From contig NZ_JAHREN010000001.1 in the NCBI RefSeq assembly GCF_019084075.1, positions 682,001-746,000 of the forward strand: DNA of 64,000 nucleotides. The letters are read 5' to 3'. Made by a program: the position numbers and the translations under genes. Positions 1 through 9,888 of the stretch are shown here, one piece after another (position 1 is the stretch's first letter; each line of letters starts with the position of its first letter). The notes below the pieces were generated by a model that had not been told where the DNA came from, did not search any database, and saw nothing but the letters and a program-made list of their open reading frames with translations. The DNA comes from Siccirubricoccus sp. G192. Lineage in GTDB: Bacteria; Pseudomonadota; Alphaproteobacteria; Acetobacterales; Acetobacteraceae.

Positions 1-271
1 GGTCGCCGATGAAGCCGTGCAGCCAGGCGATGGCCTCCGCGTCCTTCAGGTCCAGCACGACGCTGCGCTTGTTGCGGTTCATGGTGTGGAAGGTGCAGGC
101 GATGCCGGCATGGAAGGGCGGGCCCCAGCCGCGCGCATCGTCGCCCTCGGGGCGTTCGATCTTCACCACCTCGGCGCCCAGCATGGCCAGGATCTCGGCC
201 GCGAAGGGGCCGGCGAGGTTCTGTCCGATCTCGACGACCTTCACGCCTTGCAGCGGCAGCATACGGGGCAT
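1..271 (-). CDS. CaiB/BaiF CoA-transferase family protein, 5' part only
   Basis: The gene runs off the left edge, so only the first 90 codons are visible. They show the usual opening of class III CoA-transferases: [18 protein letters not shown] at residues 11-28, then [20 protein letters not shown], then a [13 protein letters not shown] block. Family members move CoA between acyl-CoA and carboxylic acids in the cytoplasm, often in carnitine, oxalate or aromatic acid breakdown; the substrate cannot be read from this fragment. ATG at 271 is chosen because it opens directly before the conserved block; a second ATG three codons in (262) is possible. It is divergent from the hydrolase gene that starts 118 bases away. 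Confidence 0.85.
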   Translation of the reverse strand, partial: MPRMLPLQGVKVVEIGQNLAGPFAAEILAMLGAEVVKIERPEGDDARGWGPPFHAGIACTFHTMNRNKRSVVLDLKDAEAIAWLHGFIGD

Positions 272-389
272 TCCTTCCGGGAGGTTCCGCGGCAAGGTCG
301 CGCCGGCTGCCGGGGCGGTCAAGCCGCGGGGTCGCGCCGCGGATCCGGCCGGGTTATGCTCGGGCGTGGCAACCGGGGGGGCCGTTCGC

Positions 390-1460
390 ATGCGCACCAC
401 CGTCTATTTCGTCACCAACCGCGCCGCGGGACCGGCGGGCGCCGATCCGGGCGAAGCCTTCGGCCCGAAGATGGTCGAGCTCGAGGCCAGGGCCCTCTCC
501 TGCGGGGCCGCCTTCGTCACCAATACCTCGCCGGACCCGGCAACGCTCGAGCAGCGGCGGGTGGACGAGATCGTGGGCGTGGAGCCGGACATCTTCAGCG
601 CGGAGATGCAGGCGGATATCCTCGGCAGCGGCAAGAACCTGCTGTTCTTCGTGCATGGCTTCGCCAACAGCTTCTCCGATGCGATCTGCCGCGCCGCCTT
701 CAACCGCGAATGGTTCGCCGCCTCGGGCGTCGCGGCGGCGGATTGCACCATCATCGCCTTCACCTGGCCCTCGCCCGGCCGCGTCCTAGACGAGAACGAC
801 GTCATCCCGGGCGCAGCCTCGGTGCTGCTGACCCTGCTCGGCTTCGCCATCCATCACGAACTGCACAGCCCCTTCGCCAACCGCTACCTCGACGACCAGA
901 GCAATGCCCGCAGCTCCGGCCGCGACCTGGCGCGGACCTTCGACCGGCTCGCGCCGCTGGCCGATGCGGCCCGGGCGCAGGGCCGGAAGGTCTTCCTGCT
1001 GGCGCATAGCATGGGGCACATCGCACTCCAGGGTGCCTTCGCCGCCTGGAGCACCAGCGGCCAGAGCCCCGGAATCCGCTTCGACGAGGCGGTGCTGGCG
1101 GCGGCCGATGCCGACGACGCCTTCGCCAACCGGGCGCCGCCCTGGCTCGCGGCCATGCCGATACTCGCGCGCCGCACCAGCCTCTATCACAGCAATGCCG
1201 ACCAGATCCTGATGGTGAGCGAGGCGGTGAACGGCAAGCGGCGGCTGGGCGAGACCGGGCCGCCGGACCGCGACGACGCGGCCGCCTTCCCGCAGGACCG
1301 CTTCTGCTTCGTCGATTGCGCCCGCGTGCAGGACAGGGTGGGCGAGAAGGAGATCGACTTCACGCACCAATACTACCGCCGCATTCCAGAGGTGCGCGAC
1401 GACATCGCCGCGAGTTTCAGCGGCGAGCCGCTGCGCAGCCGCGTGCTCCGGAAGGGCTGA
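390..1460 (+). CDS. alpha/beta hydrolase, DUF900 type
   Basis: A 356-residue protein with an alpha/beta-hydrolase core. It opens with the short strand motif TTVYFVTNR typical of the DUF900 group, has the oxyanion-region HGF at residues 89-91 within [11 protein letters not shown], and a nucleophile elbow [11 protein letters not shown] with the serine at residue 207. The ATG at 390 is chosen because upstream sequence in the same frame has no family similarity. No signal peptide is visible, so a cytoplasmic esterase or lipase-like enzyme is inferred; the substrate is unknown. The SDR gene follows after 3 bases, so the two are probably cotranscribed. Confidence 0.85.
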   Translation: MRTTVYFVTNRAAGPAGADPGEAFGPKMVELEARALSCGAAFVTNTSPDPATLEQRRVDEIVGVEPDIFSAEMQADILGSGKNLLFFVHGFANSFSDAICRAAFNREWFAASGVAAADCTIIAFTWPSPGRVLDENDVIPGAASVLLTLLGFAIHHELHSPFANRYLDDQSNARSSGRDLARTFDRLAPLADAARAQGRKVFLLAHSMGHIALQGAFAAWSTSGQSPGIRFDEAVLAAADADDAFANRAPPWLAAMPILARRTSLYHSNADQILMVSEAVNGKRRLGETGPPDRDDAAAFPQDRFCFVDCARVQDRVGEKEIDFTHQYYRRIPEVRDDIAASFSGEPLRSRVLRKG

Positions 1461-1463
1461 CGC

Positions 1464-2312
1464 ATGCTTGCCCCGGACACGCTCGCCGACCGCCGCATCC
1501 TCGTGACCGGCGGCGGCACCGGCCTCGGCCGCAGCATGGCGCGGCGCTTCATCGAGCTCGGCGCCGTGGTGACGATCTGCGGCCGCCGCGCCGATGTGCT
1601 GGAAGCAGCGGCGCGCGACTTACAGGCCGAGCTCGGCGCCGAGGTCGCCACCGAGCCCTGCGATGTGCGCGACGCCGCCGCAGTGGAGGCGATGCTGGAC
1701 CGCATCTGGCAGCGCGGCCCGCTGGATGTGCTGGTGAACAATGCCGCGGGCAATTTCCTGGCGCAGACCCACCGGCTTTCCGCCCGCGCGGTGGATGCGG
1801 TGCTGGATATCGTGCTGCATGGCAGCGCCTATTGCACCATCGGCTGCGGCCGCCGCTGGATAGATTCCGGGCGGCCAGGCACGGTGCTGTCGATCCTGAC
1901 GCTCTCGGCGCTGCATGGCGCGCCCTTCACAGTGCCTTCCGCCATGGCCAAGGCCGGCGTGCTGGCGATGACGCGGTCGCTGGCGGTGGAATGGGGGCCG
2001 CGCGGCATCCGCCTCAATGCCATCGCCCCCGGCAATTTCCCGACCCCCGATGCCACCGCGCGGCTGCAGCCGGCGGGGCATGTGCGGGCGCCGGCGGAAC
2101 GCGGCATTCCGCTGCGCCGTGTCGGCGAGCATCGGGAGATCGCCGATCTCGCCGCCTTCCTGGTCTCCGACATGGCGGCCTATATCACCGGCGAGGCGGT
2201 GGTGATCGATGGCGGCAAGCGCTGGCTTGGCGGCGCGCGGTCCGGCGGCGAGGAGATGCTGGACTGGACCGATGCCGACTGGGCGGCGCTGCGGGCGCGG
2301 CAGCCCCGTTAG
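1464..2312 (+). CDS. SDR-family oxidoreductase, 2,4-dienoyl-CoA reductase-like
   Basis: A 282-residue short-chain dehydrogenase. The NAD(P) site VTGGGTGLGRSMA is at residues 13-25 and the NNAAG motif follows near residue 92. In the catalytic region the usual Tyr-x-x-x-Lys is replaced by VPSAMAKAGVLAM, where the lysine is kept and the tyrosine position is not Tyr. That pattern, with AVEWGPRGIRLNAIAPG after it, is the one seen in the 2,4-dienoyl-CoA reductase branch, which reduces dienoyl-CoA during oxidation of unsaturated fatty acids. The assignment to that branch is inference from motifs. It follows the hydrolase by 3 bases. Confidence 0.85.
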   Translation: MLAPDTLADRRILVTGGGTGLGRSMARRFIELGAVVTICGRRADVLEAAARDLQAELGAEVATEPCDVRDAAAVEAMLDRIWQRGPLDVLVNNAAGNFLAQTHRLSARAVDAVLDIVLHGSAYCTIGCGRRWIDSGRPGTVLSILTLSALHGAPFTVPSAMAKAGVLAMTRSLAVEWGPRGIRLNAIAPGNFPTPDATARLQPAGHVRAPAERGIPLRRVGEHREIADLAAFLVSDMAAYITGEAVVIDGGKRWLGGARSGGEEMLDWTDADWAALRARQPR

Positions 2313-2366
2313 CCGGGGCTTCACCTTTCGCCGGCATGCTGCGCCTGCTGGAGAAGGCAGGCGGCA

Positions 2367-2741
2367 ATGCCGGAAAGCGACCACATGGCGGCCGAGGCGC
2401 GGGAGGCGCGGCTGCGCATCGCCCGCCACCTGGCGGAATTGCACCGGCTGCATCTCGGCCTCGCGGCGGAAAGCCGGGCGCTGAAACGCTTCACCACCGA
2501 GGGCCGCGCCGAGGTCGAGATCGAGGTCGCGGCCGAGATGCTCGAACAGTATCTCGGCAGCAGCAATGCCTTCCTGGAGAACATGCGTGGCCGGTTCGAG
2601 GCGCGGCTCGCCCTGCTGCGGCGCGGCGAACCGCGGCACGGCCCCAGCCCGGAGGATGCGCCGGGCCATGGCGGATTCTGGCTCGGCTTCTCGCGGCTCT
2701 GCGCGGTGCTGCGCCGCGCGGAATCCCGCGCCGGTGTGTAA
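2367..2741 (+). CDS. hypothetical protein, helical, 124 aa
   Basis: I do not recognise this protein. It is rich in Ala, Arg, Glu and Leu, and residues 8-90 look like continuous amphipathic helix (ARLRIARHLAELHRLHLGLA, then EVEIEVAAEMLEQYLGSSNA). There are no Cys motifs, signal peptide or membrane segments. It starts 54 bases after the SDR gene on the same strand. Codon use, with G/C in third positions, agrees with real coding. Likely a small cytoplasmic protein; function unknown. Confidence 0.55.
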   Translation: MPESDHMAAEAREARLRIARHLAELHRLHLGLAAESRALKRFTTEGRAEVEIEVAAEMLEQYLGSSNAFLENMRGRFEARLALLRRGEPRHGPSPEDAPGHGGFWLGFSRLCAVLRRAESRAGV

Positions 2742-2951
2742 CCTCCGCGGCCGCGCGCCTCAGCCGTAGCCCTTGCCGAGCGACTCCTCCGCCGGGTGAA
2801 AGCCGAAAGCCCCATCATGGGTCAGGAGGGTGCCGGGGCATCGGGCGGTTGCCCGGCCTGCCGCCCTGCGCTACCTCCAATCCTCAGCCACCATTCCCAA
2901 TAGGTGGTGCAGCGCAGCATTTTTGCGCGCAGGATGCGGTGCCCCGAAGGG

Positions 2952-5558
2952 ATGATGGTTGATGTCATGGCATCCGGCCCGTCGGCGCGGCATTCCGGCA
3001 AGGTGCGGCAGCCCTTGAGCCTGCGCGGCTGGCTCATCCTGCTGGTCGCCGCGGTTGCCCTGCCGCTTTCGGCGCTGGCCGGGGTCGCGGTCTGGCATGC
3101 GCACGAGGCCGGCCGGGCGCGGGCCGAGGACCAGTTGCTGAACCGCACCCGGGCCCTGGCACAGGTGGTGGACAGCGAATTCAGCCGTGTGGAGACCGGG
3201 CTGCGCGCGCTGGCCGCCTCGGCCGCCATGGTCCGTGGCGATCTGGACGCGGTCGATGCGGAGATGCGCGCCCTCTCGGCCCAGCTCGGCGGCATCGGCA
3301 TCGGTCTTTCCGCCTCGGAGGGACGGCAGCTTCTGAGCACCACCTGGGCGCCCGGGGAACGCCGCGCGGAGGCCCCCGCGCCGCCGGCCACCCGCCACAG
3401 CTTCGCCACCGGCCGGATCGAGATCAGCGACCTCCTGCGGAGCCAGAACACCGGCCACCTGGTCAGCGCCATCACCGTGCCGGTCTTCCCGCCCGCCACG
3501 GCGCCGGCCACCGTGGCGGAACCTGCCGCCCCGCCGCCCCATGTCTTCGCCGCCGCCCTGCGGCCGGAATTACTGGCGGCCAGCCTGGTCGAGGGCGGCG
3601 CCAGCCCGCGGCCGGGCACGGTGGCCGTGGTGCTGGACCGGGGCGGGCGCATCGTCGCCCGCACCATGCGGCCGGAGGTCTTCATCGGCCGCCCGGTCAA
3701 TCCCGCCTTCGCCGCCCGGGTGGCGCGGGAGGGCGAGGGGGTGCTGCACAATTCCGTAACCTATGAGGGGGTTCCGGCGAGTTTCGCCTTCGCCCGGGCG
3801 CCCGGCAGCGGCTACGCCGTGGTCCTGAGCATGCCCGAGGCGGCCTTCCGGGCGCCGCTCCGGGCCGCGCTCGGACGGGTCGCCGCGGTCGCCGCCGTGC
3901 TGCTGCTGGCCGGCGCCGGGCTGGCGGCGCTGCTGGCCCGCCGCATCGGCCGGGAGATCCGGCGCCTCAGCCCCGGCGGCACCCCCGCCGGCTCCGGGCT
4001 GCGGGAGGTGGACGATCTGGGCCAGGCCCTGGCCGCCGCAGCGGCCGAGCGCGACCTTGCCATGGCCGGGCTCGCGGCCAGCGAACGCCGCTTCCGCGCC
4101 CTGGCCGCGGCCGGTGCGCTGGTGGTCTGGCGCAGCGACGCCTCGGGCGCGGTCCTGGAGGGCGAAGGCTGGACGGAGCTGACGGGCCAGCCGGCTGCCG
4201 CGTTGCGGGGCAACGGCTGGCTGGAGAAGCTGCACCCGGATGACCGGGCCGGCGCCCTGGCGGCCCAGGCCGCATCGCGCGCCGCCGGGGCGCCGGTCGA
4301 TGTGGAATACCGCATCCGCACCGTCTCCGGCGAATGGCGCTGGGTGCGGTCGCGCGGCGTGCCGGTGTCGTGCCAGGTGGGCGGCGCCCCCGCCGAATGG
4401 GTCGGCGTGGTCGAGGATGTCGAGCACCGCCGCCTGGCCGAACGCGCCCTGGCGGAGCGGGAGGCACGGCTCCGCCTGGCGGTGGAAGCCGCCCGCTTCA
4501 CCACCTGGGACTACGACATCGAGCGGGGGCTGGGCTCCCGCATCGGCCGGCCGAGAGAGGATTTCGTGACCCCACCCGCCGGCGGCTTCGGCCTGGAGGC
4601 CTGGTCGGACCCGATGCACCCGGAGGATCGCGCGGCGGTCCTCGGCGCATTGCAGGCCGCCATCGCTGGCGATGCGCCGCACTTTGCCGCCGAATTCCGG
4701 GTGCGCCGCCGTCCGCCGACGGAGGGCTGGGCCTGGATCGCCTCCTATGGCGCGGTGACGGAGCGCGACCCGGTGACCGGCGCGGCGCGGCGCATCGGCG
4801 GCGTGGCGCAGGACATCACCGCACGGCGGGAGGCCGAGGCCCGGCGCATCCTGCTGGCGCGGGAGGTGGACCATCGGGCGAAGAACGTCCTGGCCGTGGT
4901 GCAATCCGTGCTGCGCCTGGCGCCGCGCGACCAGCCGGCGGAATTCGCCGCCGCGGTGGAGCGCCGGGTGGCGGCGCTGGCCCGGGTGCATACTCTGCTG
5001 GCCGAGGAGGGATGGGCCGGGGCCGAATTCCGCACCATCGCGGAACGGGAACTGGCCGGCTTCCCCTCCGGTGCGATCCGGCTGGAGGGGGTGGCGGTGG
5101 CCATCGGCTCCGCCGCCGTGCAGCCCCTTGCGATGGTCCTGCATGAACTGGCCACCAATGCCGTGAAACATGGCGCCCTGGCGCGGCCGGAAGGGCAGGT
5201 GACGCTGCGCTGGGGGCTGGCGGCGGCGCGGGCCGTGCCCGGCACCCGGCCCTCTCCCGCTGGCCAGGGCCCCGGTGGCGATGCCGGCCAGGACGGCATG
5301 GTCCTGTGGCTGGACTGGACCGAGACCGGCGGACCGCCGCTGGCCGGAACGCCGGGCCGGCGCGGCTTCGGCTCCCGCGTCATCGAGGCGACGGTGCGCG
5401 TTCAATTGGGTGGCAGCCTGACCTTCCGCTGGGAGGCGACGGGGCTGCGACTCCACATCGCGATTCCGGCCGCCAGGGTCCTGGCATGCAGGACCAGGGT
5501 GGCGGAGGAGGCCGCCGCACGGGGCGCCGGCCTTTCCGTGGAAGTGGCCAGGTCGTAG
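2952..5558 (+). CDS. PAS-containing HWE/HisKA_2 sensor histidine kinase
   Basis: A membrane sensor kinase of about 868 residues. A first membrane segment (residues about 25-47, WLILLVAAVALPLSALAGVA) and a second (about 308-332) bracket a periplasmic domain of about 260 residues of the cache kind. Two PAS domains follow: SERRFRALAAAGALVVWRSD with HPDDRAG and a PAC-like EYRIRTVSGEWRWVRSRG, then LRLAVEAARFTTWDYDIE. The dimerisation/phosphoacceptor region is EVDHRAKNVLAVVQSVLRL, the HisKA_2/HWE style, and the ATP domain has VLHELATNAVKHGAL and a WLDWTETGGPP block. ATG 2952 is preferred (AAGGG upstream); 2934 and 2967 are alternatives. No response regulator is adjacent. Confidence 0.9.
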   Translation: MMVDVMASGPSARHSGKVRQPLSLRGWLILLVAAVALPLSALAGVAVWHAHEAGRARAEDQLLNRTRALAQVVDSEFSRVETGLRALAASAAMVRGDLDAVDAEMRALSAQLGGIGIGLSASEGRQLLSTTWAPGERRAEAPAPPATRHSFATGRIEISDLLRSQNTGHLVSAITVPVFPPATAPATVAEPAAPPPHVFAAALRPELLAASLVEGGASPRPGTVAVVLDRGGRIVARTMRPEVFIGRPVNPAFAARVAREGEGVLHNSVTYEGVPASFAFARAPGSGYAVVLSMPEAAFRAPLRAALGRVAAVAAVLLLAGAGLAALLARRIGREIRRLSPGGTPAGSGLREVDDLGQALAAAAAERDLAMAGLAASERRFRALAAAGALVVWRSDASGAVLEGEGWTELTGQPAAALRGNGWLEKLHPDDRAGALAAQAASRAAGAPVDVEYRIRTVSGEWRWVRSRGVPVSCQVGGAPAEWVGVVEDVEHRRLAERALAEREARLRLAVEAARFTTWDYDIERGLGSRIGRPREDFVTPPAGGFGLEAWSDPMHPEDRAAVLGALQAAIAGDAPHFAAEFRVRRRPPTEGWAWIASYGAVTERDPVTGAARRIGGVAQDITARREAEARRILLAREVDHRAKNVLAVVQSVLRLAPRDQPAEFAAAVERRVAALARVHTLLAEEGWAGAEFRTIAERELAGFPSGAIRLEGVAVAIGSAAVQPLAMVLHELATNAVKHGALARPEGQVTLRWGLAAARAVPGTRPSPAGQGPGGDAGQDGMVLWLDWTETGGPPLAGTPGRRGFGSRVIEATVRVQLGGSLTFRWEATGLRLHIAIPAARVLACRTRVAEEAAARGAGLSVEVARS

Positions 5559-5582
5559 CGGGCGGGCCGGCGGCGGAAGGTT

Positions 5583-6626
5583 TCAGGCCGCCATCTCGGC
5601 CAGGGGCCAGCGCGGCCGGGGCGCATGGTCCAGCGGGTCGGTAAGGCCTAGGCGCAGCCGCTCGATCCCGGTCCAGGCCACCATGACGGCGTTGTCGGTG
5701 CAGAGCCGCACCGGCGGCGCCACCAGGGGAATCGCCCGGCGGGCCGCCACCGCCGCCAGCGCGCCGCGCACCGCGGCATTGGCCGCGACCCCGCCCGCCA
5801 CCACCAGCGCCGTCGCGCCGGGCAGCATCCGCAGCGCATTGCCCGCGCGGTCGGCCAGCACCGCGGCGGCCGCGGCCTGGAAGCCGGCGGCGAGGTCGGC
5901 CCGGGCCTGGTCCGGCAGGCCGCCCGCCGGGAAGCGCGCCACCGCATGCGCCACCGCGGTCTTGAGCCCGGAGAAGGAGAAGTCGCAGCCCGGCCGGCCC
6001 AGCATGGGCCGGGGCAGCGGATAGCGGGCGGGGTCGCCCCGCAGCGCCAATTGCTCCAGCGCCGGCCCGCCCGGCCAGGGCAGGCCGAGCAGCTTGGCGG
6101 ATTTGTCGAAAGCCTCGCCCACCGCATCATCCAGCGTGGTGCCGAGCCGCCGGTAGCGCCCCACCCCCTCCACCGCCACGCATTGGCAATGCCCGCCGGA
6201 GACCAGCAGCAGCAGGTAGGGAAAGCGCACGCCGCCCTCGACCAGCCCCGGCAGGGTGGCGGTCAGGGCATGCGCCTCCAGGTGGTTGACCGCGACGAAG
6301 GGCAGGTTCCGCGCCAGTGCGAGGCCCTTGCCGAAGGAGGCGCCGACGATCAGCCCGCCGATCAGCCCGGGGCCGGAGGTGGCGGCGATCCCGGCCAGGG
6401 CGGCGAATTCCAGCCCCGCCTGCCGCATCACCTGGCCGGCCAGGCGGGGCAGGTGCTCCAGATGGGCGCGGGCGGCGATCTCCGGCACCACGCCGCCGAA
6501 GGGGGAGTGTTCCTGCTCCTGGCTCAGCACCGCCTCGGCCAGGATGGTGCCATCGGCGCGCAGAACCGCGGCCGCGGTTTCATCGCAGCTTGATTCGAGG
6601 CCCAGAACCGCGCCCGCCGCATCCAT
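5583..6626 (-). CDS. tsaD: tRNA N6-adenosine threonylcarbamoyltransferase
   Basis: TsaD transfers the threonylcarbamoyl group from TC-AMP to A37 of ANN-decoding tRNAs, working with TsaB and TsaE in the cytoplasm. The 347-residue protein starts [15 protein letters not shown], carries the metal-binding histidines in [13 protein letters not shown], the nucleotide region [13 protein letters not shown], and [19 protein letters not shown]- and [10 protein letters not shown]-type family blocks. The C-terminus has [14 protein letters not shown] and [10 protein letters not shown]. Length and motif order match the family. The start at 6626 puts the [13 protein letters not shown] opening at its usual place. 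It is divergent from hemC with only 42 bases between them. Confidence 0.96.
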   Translation of the reverse strand: MDAAGAVLGLESSCDETAAAVLRADGTILAEAVLSQEQEHSPFGGVVPEIAARAHLEHLPRLAGQVMRQAGLEFAALAGIAATSGPGLIGGLIVGASFGKGLALARNLPFVAVNHLEAHALTATLPGLVEGGVRFPYLLLLVSGGHCQCVAVEGVGRYRRLGTTLDDAVGEAFDKSAKLLGLPWPGGPALEQLALRGDPARYPLPRPMLGRPGCDFSFSGLKTAVAHAVARFPAGGLPDQARADLAAGFQAAAAAVLADRAGNALRMLPGATALVVAGGVAANAAVRGALAAVAARRAIPLVAPPVRLCTDNAVMVAWTGIERLRLGLTDPLDHAPRPRWPLAEMAA

Positions 6627-6668
6627 GCATGCCTTCCTTAACCGGCTCTCCGGTTCTATGACGCCGCC

Positions 6669-7724
6669 ATGTCGACTGGCCATCAACATCCTGCGGGGCA
6701 GCCCGGCGGCGCTGCCGCAGCTTCCGCCCCCACGCGACCGCCCGGAGAGAGCCCGGCCCCGGTGCCCCGGCATGGCCGGGCGCTGCCGCTGCGGGTGGGC
6801 ACCCGCGGCTCGCCCCTGGCGCTGTGGCAGACCCGGCACTTCCTGTCGATCATCACCGGATTCTGCCCGGTGATGCGCGAGGCGAAGGCCTTCGAGGAAC
6901 ACGCCATCCGCACCACCGGCGACCGGATCCAGAATCAGCGGCTGGCGGATATCGGCGGCAAGGGGCTCTTCGCCAAGGAGATCCATGAGGCGCTGCTGGA
7001 TGGCCGGGTGGATTTCGCGGTCCATAGCCTGAAGGATCTGGAAACCGAATTGCCGGCCGGCATCGTCCTCGCCTGCACCCTGAAGCGGGAGGATGCGCGG
7101 GACGCGCTGATCCTGCCGCCCGGCGCGGCGGCGGTGGACCCGGCCGAGCCCTGGGGCTGCCTGCCGGCCGGCGCGGTGGTCGGCACCGCCTCGGTCCGGC
7201 GCCAGGCGCAATTGCTGGCGGCGCGGCCGGATCTCTCGGTCGCGATGATCCGGGGCAATGTCCAGACCCGCCTAGACCGCGTGCGGCAGGGCGAATTCGC
7301 GGCCAGCATGCTGGCGCTGGCCGGGCTGCGCCGGCTCGGGCTGGAAGCGGCGGCGGCGGTGGTGCTGGACCCGGAAGCGATGGTGCCGGCCGCCGGCCAG
7401 GGCATCGTCGGCATCACCGTCCGGGCCGATGACATCGAGCTGCGCGAGCTGCTCGCCGCCATCGAGGACCGCGAGGCGGCGGCGGTCAGCACCGCGGAAC
7501 GGGCATTGCTCGGCGCGCTGGACGGGTCCTGCCGCACCCCGATCGGCGGCCATGCCAGGCTGCTGCCGGGCGGCGAGCTGCATCTCACCGGGCTGGTGGC
7601 GCGGCCGGACGGGTCCTTCCTGCTGAAACGCTCGGCGGTTGGCCCGGCGAAGGAGGCGGCGCGGCTCGGGGCCGAGCTGGGCCGGAGCCTCAGGGCCGAT
7701 AGCCCGACCGATATCTTTGTCTGA
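6669..7724 (+). CDS. hemC: porphobilinogen deaminase (hydroxymethylbilane synthase)
   Basis: HemC joins four porphobilinogen molecules into hydroxymethylbilane in tetrapyrrole synthesis. The core starts [15 protein letters not shown] near residue 42, followed by [47 protein letters not shown] and [11 protein letters not shown]. The cysteine that carries the dipyrromethane cofactor is in [15 protein letters not shown]. The first 40 or so residues are a Pro/Ala-rich extension absent from most family members, so a later start is possible, although no better ATG is visible. It overlaps the next gene by 8 bases, giving a hemC-hemD pair. Confidence 0.95.
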   Translation: MSTGHQHPAGQPGGAAAASAPTRPPGESPAPVPRHGRALPLRVGTRGSPLALWQTRHFLSIITGFCPVMREAKAFEEHAIRTTGDRIQNQRLADIGGKGLFAKEIHEALLDGRVDFAVHSLKDLETELPAGIVLACTLKREDARDALILPPGAAAVDPAEPWGCLPAGAVVGTASVRRQAQLLAARPDLSVAMIRGNVQTRLDRVRQGEFAASMLALAGLRRLGLEAAAAVVLDPEAMVPAAGQGIVGITVRADDIELRELLAAIEDREAAAVSTAERALLGALDGSCRTPIGGHARLLPGGELHLTGLVARPDGSFLLKRSAVGPAKEAARLGAELGRSLRADSPTDIFV

Positions 7725-8448
7725 GCCTTTGCCTGGTCTGATCCCTGGGCCGGGCATCCTCGTCACCCGCCCCGAACCGGGGGCGGCGGAGACGGCGAGC
7801 CGGGTGGCGGCGCTCGGCTGGCGGCCGGTGCTGGCGCCGGCCCTGGTGCTGGCGCCGCGGCCGTTCGCGGCCCCCCCGGCGCAGGCGCTGCTGCTGACCA
7901 GCCGCGCCGCCGCCCGTGCGGTGCCCGCCACGGGGCTTCCGGTCCTGGCAGTAGGGGAGGCGACGGCGGCCGAGGCACGCGCACACGGCTTCGTGAATGT
8001 TGCCGCCGGGAGTGGCGATGCGGCGGCGCTGGCCGACCTCGCCGCCTCCCGGCTCGACCCCGCCGCGGGGCCCTTGCTGCTGGCGGTGGGCGAGGGCTAT
8101 GGGCAGGCGCTGGCGGTGGCGCTGCGGGCGCGGGGCTTCCGCGTGCTGCGGCGCCTGGCCTATGCGGCGCGGCCGGCGACCGCCCTGCCGCCTGCCGCAC
8201 ACGCGGCCTTGTCGGCGGGAGAGGTGGTTGCCGCGCTGTTCTTCTCGCCCCGTTCCGCGAGGTGTGCGATCTCCCTGGTCCGGGCCGCCGGCCTCGCCGC
8301 AACCGCCGCGCAGATGCAGGCGTTGGCCATCAGCCCCAGGGTTGCCGAGACCCTGCGGGAGATGCCCGCGCCGCTGGCCTGGCGGGCGGTGCGCGTCGCG
8401 CAGCGGCCCGAACAGGACTCGTTGTTGGAACTGCTCGGCCCCAGGTAA
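7717..8448 (+). CDS. hemD: uroporphyrinogen-III synthase
   Basis: HemD closes and inverts ring D of hydroxymethylbilane to give uroporphyrinogen III. The protein is poorly conserved, as usual for the family, but shows ILVTRPEPGAAETASRVAAL at the N-terminus, a PLLLAVGEGYGQALAVALRA middle strand and VAALFFSPRSARCAISLV in the second domain. The start is uncertain: TTG at 7717, overlapping the hemC stop, fits the family length (243 residues); TTG 7729 is the alternative. Position directly after hemC supports the call strongly. Confidence 0.88.
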   Translation: MSEPLPGLIPGPGILVTRPEPGAAETASRVAALGWRPVLAPALVLAPRPFAAPPAQALLLTSRAAARAVPATGLPVLAVGEATAAEARAHGFVNVAAGSGDAAALADLAASRLDPAAGPLLLAVGEGYGQALAVALRARGFRVLRRLAYAARPATALPPAAHAALSAGEVVAALFFSPRSARCAISLVRAAGLAATAAQMQALAISPRVAETLREMPAPLAWRAVRVAQRPEQDSLLELLGPR

Positions 8449-8456
8449 GCAACATC

Positions 8457-9884
8457 ATGAGCGACGCCCCCGAGACCCCGGCCACCCCCCAGCCCGGCGC
8501 AGCCGCGAATGCGTCCGGCGCAGCCGCGCATGCGCCCGGCGCAGGCATGAACACGGCCGGAGCGGCCGCGACCGCGCCGCCACCGGTGCGTTCCGCGCCA
8601 GTTGCGCCCGCCCGGCGGCTCGACCCGGCGGCGCTGATGATCGGCCTTGGGGGCGTGGTGCTGCTGCTGGCGCTGTGGTGGCTCTGGGCGACGCCGCGCG
8701 CCGACCGCATCGCCGAGAGCGACGCGGCGCGGCTGGCGCAGATCGAGCAGCGGCTCGGCGGGCTGGACACGCTGCGCGAGCAGACCGCGGCGCTCGGCGC
8801 CCGGATGCCGCAACTGGCTGCGCTGGATGCCCGCGTGCAGCAACTGGCCGGGCTGGAGGGGAGGGTGCAGCAACTCGCCACGCTCGATGGCCGCGTGCAG
8901 CAATTGGCGGGCATCGAGGGCCGGGTCCACGCGTTGGAGGAGCGGCCGGCGCCGCCCGATATCCGCCCGCTGGAGGCGCAGGTCACCGCCCTGGCCGAAC
9001 GCGCCGCCGCCGCCGAGCGCGGCGCCGCCCAGGCCGCCGACCGTGCCGCTGCCAATGAACGCCGCCTGGCCGCGCTGGAGGGCCGCCCGGCCTTCGACCC
9101 CGCCACGGTCGCCCCGCGCGAGGCGGTGGATGCGCTCTCCGCCCGGGCCGAGCGGCTTTCCGAGCGGATCGAGGCCCAGGCCGCGCGCGACCAGGCGATG
9201 GATGCCGAACAGACGCGCCGGCTGCAGGAACTGGCGCGCACCCAGGATGAGCGCCGCGCCACCGCGGAAGGGGCAGCGACCCAGCGCCTCCAGGCACTGG
9301 AGGGCACGCTGCGCGAGCGCATTGCCGCGCTGGACACCGCCCTCGGCCAACGGTTGGCGGCGGTGGAGCAGGCGCAGCAGAAAATGGCCGCGCTGGAGGG
9401 CCGCACCGCCCGGCTGGCGGCGCTCGATGGCTTGCAGGCGGCGCTGACGGCGGGGCAGCCGCTCGGCCAGGCGCTGGCGCGGATCGAGCAGCCGCCGGCG
9501 GCGCTGGCCCGCTTCGGCAATACGGCGCCGCCGACCGAAGCCTCGCTCCGCCTCTCCTTCGAGGCGGCGGCGCAGGCGGCCCGCGCAGCCTCCGATGCCG
9601 CCATGCAGCCTGATGGAAGCCGGCAGGGCGTGATGGACAGCGCGCTGGCCCGGCTCGGCGGGCTGGTGACGATCCGGCGCGGCGACCAGGTGGTCTGGGG
9701 CGATGCGGCGGAGGCGGAGATCGAACGCGCCCGCCGCGCATTGGAGGCCGGCGACCTGGAGGCGACGCTGGCGCATATCGAGAAGCTGCCGCCGCCCGCC
9801 CGGGCCGCGATGCAGGGCTGGACCGACCAGGCGCAGGCCTTGCAGGCGGCACGGGCCGCGCTGCGCCAGTTGGCGGCGGGCTAG
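8457..9884 (+). CDS. mitofilin-like inner-membrane protein with long coiled coil
   Basis: A 475-residue protein with a Pro/Ala-rich cytoplasmic N-terminus, one membrane segment at about residues 62-80 (LMIGLGGVVLLLALWWLWAT), and a long coiled coil. Residues 85-160 contain repeats of the form RVQQLA...LEGRVQQLA. The C-terminal 120 residues form a compact helical domain ending in HIEKLPPPARAAMQGWTDQA. This matches the COG4223/mitofilin-like proteins that commonly lie between hemD and hemY in alphaproteobacteria, where they are thought to shape or organise the inner membrane. It lies 8 bases after hemD and 4 bases before the HemY-like gene. Confidence 0.85.
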   Translation: MSDAPETPATPQPGAAANASGAAAHAPGAGMNTAGAAATAPPPVRSAPVAPARRLDPAALMIGLGGVVLLLALWWLWATPRADRIAESDAARLAQIEQRLGGLDTLREQTAALGARMPQLAALDARVQQLAGLEGRVQQLATLDGRVQQLAGIEGRVHALEERPAPPDIRPLEAQVTALAERAAAAERGAAQAADRAAANERRLAALEGRPAFDPATVAPREAVDALSARAERLSERIEAQAARDQAMDAEQTRRLQELARTQDERRATAEGAATQRLQALEGTLRERIAALDTALGQRLAAVEQAQQKMAALEGRTARLAALDGLQAALTAGQPLGQALARIEQPPAALARFGNTAPPTEASLRLSFEAAAQAARAASDAAMQPDGSRQGVMDSALARLGGLVTIRRGDQVVWGDAAEAEIERARRALEAGDLEATLAHIEKLPPPARAAMQGWTDQAQALQAARAALRQLAAG

Positions 9885-9888
9885 GGCG

